Shown: positions 56,407-64,000 of the stretch, piece after piece
Position numbering within the stretch: the stretch's first letter is position 1
Layout: each line of letters opens with the position of its first letter
NCBI GenBank assembly: GCA_017893485.1
Contig: CM030368.1
Location: 114,241,720 to 114,305,719, forward strand
Length of the DNA: 64,000 nt
Reading direction: 5' to 3'
Source of the DNA: Hemerocallis citrina
Taxonomy: Eukaryota > Streptophyta > Magnoliopsida > Asparagales > Asphodelaceae
The notes under the pieces: generated by a model
Seen by the model: the letters and a program-made list of their open reading frames with translations, nothing else
What the model was told of the DNA's origin: nothing
Databases searched by the model: none
Program-made: the position numbers and the translations under genes

Positions 56407-56962
56407 CCTAATTAAAACCTAACCCTAACCCAAAACCCCATCTATTGTTCTACCCCCAAGCACAGCCGCCAACCAATTTTTTCAATTGTTCAGTTACCCC
56501 CTACCTCTCGTTTCTCTCTCCCCGTCTACCCCATCTTTCGTCTTCACCTCCCGCCTCTAGCCTGACCCCCCCTGTGCCCCTCCATCGGCACGCTGCAGCC
56601 ATTGCAAAGACCACCTTGTGAACCCATGTAGCCACCTCGTCAGCAACGTCGCTCCACGTCAGCCGTTCTCCTCGACAGCAACATCTGCCAGCCGTCCTAC
56701 CTCCTCCGTCACAGCCAAGCCCTGGTCTCCTCCCATCGCCCTATCCAGCCAGCCACAACACCACAGCGCAGCACCCATTGGCCGCCTCCTACACCAGCCG
56801 TGTGCTCCTGCCGTCGATAGCAGGCTGCGACAGTCGCGATGCCCTGCCAGTGCCGCCCACAGCCTCGCGCCTCCCCCTGTCGTGACCCCGACGCTGCGCC
56901 GGTAGCCCTATCCCTGCCAAGCCAGAGCCAAAAGCTGTGGAGTTGATGGTTAATCATGGGTT

Positions 56963-57507
56963 CGATCATGTTGATTGTGGGCCGTCCGTTCGATCAAATT
57001 TGGATCTCTTGATCCTGGCCGTCTGATCTGCTTGATCTTATCGTGATTGAGATCAGATCGGATCGATCATCAATAGCAGCTCTTGATCACAGCCATCCGA
57101 TCCTTCATTTGATCATCACCAAGCCATTGGATCTAGGCCATCCGATCATCGATCATCGCGAACGTGATCATCGTCTCCATCATCATCAAGATCTTGATCT
57201 CGACCGTCGGATCTCTTTTGATCATCGCGATCGTGATCATCATCTTGATCTTGATCTTGATCTTTGATCTCGGCCGTCGATTGGTTGATCAACTCGATCT
57301 CGGCCATGGATCGTCTCGTTTGTCTTCTACTTGGTGAGTTAAACATTTGATCTACTTTTTGTTCTCGTTCGTCAATTGTCAATCATGGTATAGTTACTCT
57401 TTTGGTACCCTTCTAATTCTTATATGTTTTATTTATGTTCGATCTCGACCGTTGGATTCGCTTGATCTTCATCTTGATCTTGATCATCATCGAGATCCGT
57501 GCTGATC
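56963..57507. repeat. GATC-rich repeat block in LTR B4
   Basis: By hand count about 37 GATC sites in 545 bp, in phrases such as 'cttgatcttgatctcggccgtcgga'. The long open frames on both strands (His/Asp/Arg/Gln-rich) follow from the repeat. Confidence 0.85.
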
Positions 57508-58749
57508 GTGCTTGTTGCCCGGGACCCATTTCGTTATTCCTCCGTCGGATTCGTCAGCTACTCTCCTAAAGGCAAGTATTCTCCTTGTATAATTTATTGT
57601 CTTAGTACAAGCATTTAATTGAGAACACCGCAAATAGGTTGTAGTTGTGACTCCTTCTTGACTCATCATTTGTTGATCTTGAATTATTCATCGTCGATTC
57701 CACAATCTTAAGAGTTACAATCCTTTCGTTGTTATATTTACAAACTAGTTGGACTCATTTTATTTCCTAGTCACTTGAGCACATGAAACTATGAAACCCT
57801 AGACTTGTAGGTGTGTGTTGTATCATGCGTGTGATAATCTTGCATTCATTGAGTTGAGAAATAGATGTTGCTTGCTGATTTGATAAACACTGCATCCGTA
57901 TTTGTATCACACATTAATCTAGACTCATAATAACCAATTATCATGCAACTTGTACATAAAGACATTCACACTTGTTGCTGTCCTGAACTTTACTTGCTGT
58001 TTCGACCCCTTTAAAGTCAAAATATAAACTTGAACCCTGAACATGAAATGTAGCTCTAAATGTCTAGATGTCGATAGCCTCCAAAATTTCGAATTCAGAG
58101 TTACGGTCTAGGAGATATCGCAGTTTTACTGCTGCTGTGTCGGTAGTCGCAGATTCACAAAACTGCTGCACCTCTTTAGTTTACAAATTATTTTAACTAT
58201 GCTACCAGTTAGTAAATGAATTGAAATTTTGCATGCTGTTGCTGGACACCCTAGAGAACATTTCCAAATTTTCTCAGAATTAATTAATAATGTTTCAACC
58301 CTGTTTCACATGTATAAACTCAGATTTCCAAATTCTGGCTAAACACAATAGCTGTATAGTTTGCTGTTTTGACACAAGTTACCATAACTTTTATGTACCT
58401 TAATTATATGCGTTGGAACCGAATAGGAGTCTAGTTTCTAGATCTTCTGACGGATTCACTTTTGATATCTTGTAGCAACGGGAAACGCAGTTTTGGTGCA
58501 GCAACCTCATGCTGTCCAGATTTGAGATTTTCATTGTTCTTGATATTTTAATTTGTTTAGGCCCTCGAACTTGTATCCTATCTAGTCTAGACTTGTTCCA
58601 TGTGCTTGATTAGGTTTAATTGACTTGTTTCGCACATTTTCATGTTTGCTTGATGATAATAATAAATAACAAGCCGGGGTTTAAGGGAAAGACCATAGTA
58701 GTGGACAATATAGGTAAGTATACTCGGAAAGGGGGCCCGTGTTTCCCAA

Positions 58750-59260
58750 TACTTGGTTCATGAACTTGTTGTATCTTGATTGATTCATGGAGCCATCACT
58801 TGGCTCATGAACTTGTTGGATTCTTGGACCCATTGTGCGGTTCTTGAACTTATTAGTGGATTCACGAACTTGTTTCGTGAACTTGTTATTTATTTTCCGA
58901 TTCATGAACCATGCTTGCTTAATACTTGATACCTGAGTACGCTGCCCTATAAAATCCATTACTTGGCCTAAACGAAATTGTTTGTATGTAGCAACCATGT
59001 AGTAAAAGTTTGGATGCATGAAGTGCTACTTAGATAGAATTAAACATTAGACTTAAGAATAACTTGTCACTTGTACACACTTGAAACCCTACTTGAGACT
59101 TGATACTTGACAACTTGTTACTTGAGCTTGATACTTGAATATAATACTTGACACTTGCGACTTGATACTTATACTTGACAACTTGATACTAGACTTGAGA
59201 CTTGTTACTTGACACTTATACTTGATACGTGTCACTTGATGTTGGATACTCTTATGTCAC
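58750..59260 (+). repeat. Minisatellites in LTR B4
   Basis: 58750-58915: 'attcatgaacttgtt' units. 59080-59260: 'acttgatacttgac' units in many variants. Same LTR slot as the repeats of B3. Confidence 0.8.
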
Positions 59261-59862
59261 TAGTCACTTGATCTACTATTAGTAATTGTTACCCAACCTG
59301 ATCACTTGAGTTGTCCTTCTTGCTAGCTAGTTTCTTGAATCCCCACTACTTGTTGTCTACCTATTATATTCTTGATTCCAAATTTTGTTCCATGTTCTTG
59401 TACTCGTTTTTACTATTTGTGGCCCTAACTTGCACTAAGGGCGTTTCTCTTGTTTTTTCTATTTTTTCTTCTTTATATATATAGATACAGACTTTGGAGA
59501 CGTGTTGCCTGCTGGAATTGGGGAGCAGAGAATTCTAGGCTTCAATTGGAGAAAAGGACATGTTCAAATTATTTGTTTTCTTTGAGCTATTTATTTCTTG
59601 CTACTTAAATCTTGTAACGGGCTTATGTTCTCGAGTTTTACATTTGATCCAGACTTGAAAACTATTTGGATATTATTATTTGTTTCAATTGTTTTCTGTT
59701 GCTTAATAAATTATTCATGCATGCTTGGTTGTGTATATCTTGTTATATTCTTGTTGTGATACTGAGTCGATCCTACAGCTTATGGATGATGTTAAAATCA
59801 TTCGTTGGACTTCGTCATGCACTCGTATTCCGTATTTTTGGGAAGCGGGGCGTGATAACAAG

Positions 59863-60057
59863 GTACTATGTGCCTTCTGCAAGATACTCTCTCTCAGATC
59901 TGCATTCTCCGGAACACACAACCTTTCACCCAACCATAGAACTCCATCTTGCATACGGAACTCTGATAATTTGCCTTCAGAAACCTGCTGCAACATCCTT
60001 TGAATCTTTACATCTTTCTGACCCTCCATAATCTGCTTTCTCAAAGAAGGCTGCAAC
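59863..60057 (-). pseudogene. Chromovirus D pol fragment, upstream part
   Basis: Minus strand LQPSLRKQIMEGQKDVKI, GVLWLGERLCVPENADLRE, SILQKAHSTL. This is the region between RNase H and the integrase zinc finger (TK1 has GVLWFGDRLCVPDQ and SILQKAHTTL). It continues across B4 into 55550. It stops abruptly at the 3' end of LTR A3. Confidence 0.85.
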
Positions 60058-60144
60058 TGTAGCGCCCCGATTTCCAACACTGAAAAACCGTGACACGAGC
60101 CAAGACATTTTCTTCAATTAGTCACAATACACAGAAAAACAGGA

Positions 60145-60163
60145 GAATTTAAAACTTTTTATT
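60145..60163 (-). terminator. Probable poly(A) signal of LTR A3
   Basis: Minus strand AATAAAAAGTTTTAAATTC, the same as in A2. Confidence 0.5.
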
Positions 60164-60417
60164 CAATACACAAAGTGTTACAAGTCTGAATATTGTACAA
60201 CTGTAATACCTTACAATAGAGTTACAATATTATATTTACATTTCCAAGTATTACAACCTTCAACATCTTACATCAGAGTACCTCTCAACTAATAGATAAT
60301 CAATACATATACTGCAGCGGAACTAAACATAACACTGACTCCTTGCTTTCCTTGCCTTGAGTCCTCCTGAACCTCGCCTTTGTACTTTGGCGATCCAGTA
60401 CCTATGGAAGTGGGGAC

Positions 60418-60660
60418 GTCAGTATTCACTGACGCTTAAAGGCTGATCATATAGCAGCGAATCTCCCAAACAATATACAAAATATAGCAATGGTGTTGGT
60501 GTAGTTTAAGTGTTCGTGAGTGCTATGACTAGACTCTAATGCGATACTTAAATAGAACTCGGATGCTTCCTATTCTAATATCAGCAAGTTTCCGAAAGCA
60601 ACATGCAGCCCATACTACATGCGACTCCATCTCAAGCCGTTTCTCCATATATAGGGATTG
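60418..60660 (-). promoter_or_regulatory. Shared LTR 3' module in A3
   Basis: Minus strand core ATGTAGTATGGGCTGCAT (60619-60602) and hairpin GTCAGTGAATACTGAC (60433-60418); 'gggattgaacccgcg' lies at 60654. Confidence 0.55.
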
Positions 60661-61589
60661 AACCCGCGTTATGAATTCTAATTGCACACAACCTGTTCCT
60701 GACACCTACACATGACTTGCGAGATTGCAGATGTGGTCATGTGCCACTGTTGCATTTCGCTAGTGGTGTCTATGTTCGCCACCGCGACCCGGCTAACCGG
60801 ACCTCACTCAAAATAGACGAACCCAATGTATCGGGCGTCATTCCAAAATCAAACTATAGGGTTCCGCAAGCGCAGGGTAGTGCGAAGCCTACCCTGTGGC
60901 ACCCTCTGGGGTCTCGCCAGCGCAGGACTGCACAATGCATCCTGTGGCACCCCTAGCCACGGCACCTCAGGAATTAACAGCGCGAGATACGCAACCCGTG
61001 TCCTCAACTTGTGAGACGGCACCGTACGTATCCCTTTGACGGGAAGGTACAACCCAATACACCACCTATGATCTGCCTCAAGGGATGAGTTAGTGTAAGA
61101 GGCCCCCTACAACTGACTCCTCTCTCCCGGCAAAAGGGTTTAAGTAAAATGATCCTTGTAAGTCACTATCCTAATGATGTCCCTGACTCGAACAATCCTA
61201 GGGATGACAATATTATAAACGCAACATGCTAGGCCTTTAAAGTAGACTTCGCAAGACAACTCTACTAGGCTGCTCAACCTAGACTTACCAGAATCCCTCC
61301 GAATCCGGTTCGTGGCTCATCGATCCAAGACTTTGGCTGTGCGAATATACATGCATGTCGCTACCCTAGACTTGGATTTCGTCTATACTCCGGTCCTCGA
61401 TCAACCTACCCTGGTTAAGATTCGACGGTACACAAGGAGTGACTCCTCCACAGTTCCTTAGGGTGAGAAAACATATGTCTTGATGGTCGATAGCCCTCAG
61501 GGTGGTAACATCACCCTAGACGAGCACAACGAACTGTGTACTAGCTAACAAGCTATACACGAGTAACAACCACATACGAGCCAATAAGC

Positions 61590-61810
61590 TACGTATGAAA
61601 CAATAACTACCTACGAGCCAGGCGGGCCTCGTAGGTGATAACCATGTACACACCAGCCAAATAAGCCGCGTATGAGACTAACAGCTACGCACGGGCCGGT
61701 CGAGCCGCGTACGAGACAACAACCTACATACGAGCCAAGTAAGCTACGTATGAGACCCACAGCTACGTACGGGCCAGTCGAGCCACGTACAAGCACAACC
61801 ATATGCAAAC
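61590..61810 (-). repeat. 'cgtacgtggctcg' repeats in LTR A3
   Basis: Minus-strand translation shows a ~27-residue unit repeated (LVRGSTGPYVAVGLIRSLLG, then LVRGSTGPCVAVSLIRGLFG); A2 has fewer units. Unit expansion after divergence. Confidence 0.7.
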
Positions 61811-62981
61811 AACCATACAGGTAATCAATCTTAAAAGCAACCAAATGTGCTACTAGCAAACTTGATCTCCTATTATTAGAAGCAACAGAAGAGTCTACTA
61901 ATATTCTATGGTCGGTATTCTACTAATGAAGAATCCGAAGGCGACATAACAACCTTTATCGGACTAACTATCCCTAGTGGTCTTCCCAATCCTTATTACT
62001 TCAACCTATAGCGCCTTAAGTATGGCATACAATTACAAGCACCTTCCTACGACAATCTAATCATATAACACAACCACTCACCATGATACTCCTAAGTATG
62101 AATATGATTAAGCTTGTGCTTACATCGAGCTTAAGCATGAAAATCACTACGACCCAAGCATGAAAGCTTACTACTTATCATGACTAATCACCACAACCCA
62201 AGCATGGATATATAACTAAGATAACATACAACATTCCAAGGCATAGTAGGTATTCTAACATTAATCCTACAACATTCTAAGCATGTATTTGAACTTTAGC
62301 ATGGTATAGAACACAACATGAAATCACTACAACTAACCATGGGTAGTTTCTTTAATCTAAGCATGAATATCATAGTATGGATATCATTAACTTAACATAA
62401 TCAATAATTAGCATGACACCTACTTACTTAGCATGGATAATGGTTAAGCATGATCATCTACTAACATGGCATGAACAAATACTTATCTAAGCATGGGTAT
62501 CATGTAAACATGAGTATTCATTTAATCTAGCATGGTATACAACTTACTTACAATTTAAACTAGCATAGCATACAACTTACTTGCAATTAAAACTAGCATG
62601 GCATACAACTTACTTGCAATTAGCTAGCATGGCATAGATCTTACTTATAATTAAAACTAGCATGGTATATCACTTACCTACAATTAAACTAGCATGGTAT
62701 ACAACTTTTCTACCAATTATCTAGCATGGCATATGACTTCCTTGCAATTAAACTATCATGGCATACAACTTTTCTACTATCATCCAAGCATGAATCTTTA
62801 TTAAGCAAGAATAACCACTAAACATGAATGTCTTACTAAGCATGGGTAACTACTAGTATGAACATTCAACATTCCTAAATATATATATGTATATATACTT
62901 CTAACATGGTAAGTAATCTTATCATGGATCCTACAACATTATAAGCATAATTGATTAATCTAAACATGGTAGGAAACTCTT

Positions 62982-63590
62982 AGAATGAATCCTACAACAT
63001 TCTAAGCACAATTAAATTAATCTAAACATGGTAGGAAACTCTTAGAATGAATCCTACAACGTTCTAAGCACAATTAAATTAATCTAAACATGGTAGGAAA
63101 CTCTTAGATTGAATCCTACAATATTCTAAGCATAAATAGACTAATCTAAACATGGTAGGAATTTTAGAATTAATCTTACAACATTCTAAGCATAGATAGA
63201 CTAATCTAAATATGGTAGGAATTTTAGAATGAATCCTACAACATTCTAAGCACAATTAAATTAATCTAAACATGGTAGGAAACTCTTAGAATGAATCCTA
63301 CTATATTCTAAGCATAATTAACACTCCTAAACATGATAGGAATTTTAGGAAGAATCCTACAAAATTCTAAGCATGAAATAGCATTCCTAAAACATGATAG
63401 GTATTTTTAGAAGAAATCCTACAACATTCTAAGCATAAAACATGATAGGATATGTTTAGAAAGAATCCTACAATATTTTAAACATCATTAAACATGCTAG
63501 GTATTTTTAGAAGAAATCCTACAACATTCTAAGCATAAAACATGGTAAGAAATTTTTAGAAAGAATCCTACAACATTCTAAGCATCTTTA
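62982..63590 (-). repeat. 62-bp tandem repeats in LTR A3
   Basis: Head-to-tail units 'agaatgaatcctacaacatt' + 'ctaagcacaattaaattaat' + 'ctaaacatggtaggaaactctt', clean at 62982-63300 and drifting to 63590. Confidence 0.9.
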
Positions 63591-63644
63591 AATTAATCTA
63601 ATATAATCTTAGCATGGTATTTACTTTATGAATACAAAATAAAC

Positions 63645-64000
63645 ATCTACAACTATCTACTACTACTACTACTCCATTTAAATCAAAAACATAACACACA
63701 ACTATCTACCACTACTACTACTTTATTTTAGTTAAGAACATAACACCCAACTATCTACTACTACTACTACTTCATTTTAATCAAGAACACAACATACAAC
63801 TATCTACTACTACTACTACTCCAAAAAACACAACATACAACTATCTACTACTACTACTACTTTATGGACATAAAACATCTAGAACTACTTATTATTACTT
63901 CTTTATTCTAACAACATACCACTATTACTTTATTTAATCCACATACTACTACTACTCAACATACTACTACTTTATTTTAATTAACATACTACTACTTACT
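63645..64000 (-). repeat. (CTA)n-bearing ~50-bp repeats in LTR A3
   Basis: 'caactatctactactactactact' recurs about six times with A/T-rich spacers. It matches inverted A2 50330-50690. Confidence 0.9.

Larger units (their letters stand above)
55908..59857 (+). mobile_element. 3' LTR B4 of a 5'-truncated element
   Basis: 3950 bp from TGTAAGCCC to GGGGCGTGATA (terminal CA decayed). Flanks ACAAA (55551-55555) and ACAAG (59858-59862) resemble a target duplication, and joining them restores pol D (AHSTLWHPGGRKMY). Landmarks: TATATAAA (56399), GC-rich leader (56440-56960), GATC-rich block, minisatellites (58750-59260) and the conserved 'ttatggatgatgtta' near the end. Confidence 0.75.
60058..64000 (-). 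mobile_element. Long LTR, family A (copy A3), inverted, runs off the window
   Basis: The plus strand starts TGTAGCGCCCCGATTTCC and mirrors A2 from 54622 backward with many substitutions and indels. Examples: ACAGGAGAATTTAAAACTTTTTATT, the GTCAGT hairpin and 'cgtaggtgataacc'. Its U3 and promoter are outside the window. Confidence 0.8.

Noticed and set aside
57043..57382. His/Asp/Arg-rich open frames on both strands
   Set aside because: They are translations of the GATC-rich repeat and have no independent support.
62982..63590. CRISPR-like array
   Set aside because: The 62-bp units are contiguous and vary gradually, without unique spacers; this is a tandem repeat in a plant LTR.
1..64000. Ribosome binding sites, operons or bacterial genes
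   Set aside because: All coding evidence is from plant retroelements with plant-type introns; nothing prokaryotic is seen.

Overview
This is plant nuclear DNA, most likely from a dicot with a large, repeat-rich genome. The window is almost entirely LTR retrotransposons nested inside one another. I found no intact host gene, rRNA gene, canonical tRNA gene, CRISPR array or prokaryotic feature. The plant assignment rests on Ty3/gypsy Tat-lineage and chromovirus (Tekay-like) polyproteins, initiator-Met-tRNA primer sites, plant-type introns, a plant-type Helitron and very long LTRs. Exact species cannot be told. Family names A, B, C, E, D, TK1 and TR1 are mine.

Layout. 1-920: 3' part of a long LTR (A1). 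921-1252: tail of a minus-strand LTR (C0). 1253-10205: a decayed minus-strand Tat-lineage element, with gag end, protease, RT, RNase H and integrase in order from 10205 down to 6008. Its long 3' region (1253-6007) holds two copies of an opposite-strand, apparently spliced gene and ~65-bp tandem repeats. 10331-14290: a third piece of that opposite-strand gene, split by a solo LTR (C1, 10414-14203, 5-bp target duplication). 14480-17715 and 24756-25039: an old minus-strand chromovirus (E), split by solo LTR B1 (17721-24750), which itself holds solo LTR B2 (19023-22520). 25040-29265: LTR C2 carrying a Helitron with captured exons. 29266-49095: LTR C3, split by solo LTR B3 (31762-48972), which contains a 1.3-kb TRIM element with seemingly identical LTRs (TR1, 32026-33333) and a nearly complete 11.9-kb Tekay-like element (TK1, 36657-48514). 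49096-54622: LTR A2. 54623-60057: minus-strand chromovirus pol fragment D, split by a 5'-truncated insertion (55556-59857) ending in LTR B4. 60058-64000: LTR A3, inverted relative to A2.

The order of insertion can be read from target duplications. C3 came first, B3 then entered it, and TK1 and TR1 then entered B3. The allele C1 keeps the empty site that B3 used in C3. TR1 is the youngest.

The most interesting signals are: (1) a composite 3' module (a core close to ATGTAGTATGGGATGCAT, a GTCAGT/ACTGAC hairpin 165-190 bp on, then an AATAAAAAGTTTTAAATT-like motif) shared by LTRs of otherwise dissimilar families; (2) a probable 89-nt intron between gag and protease of TK1; (3) an antisense gene with a conserved 78-nt intron in the Tat element; (4) paired tRNA-like Pol III promoters inside TK1's LTRs; and (5) a TRIM whose interior matches, in inverse orientation, a stretch of LTR C3. 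All polyproteins are broken by stops and frameshifts, so any mobility would depend on helper elements elsewhere.
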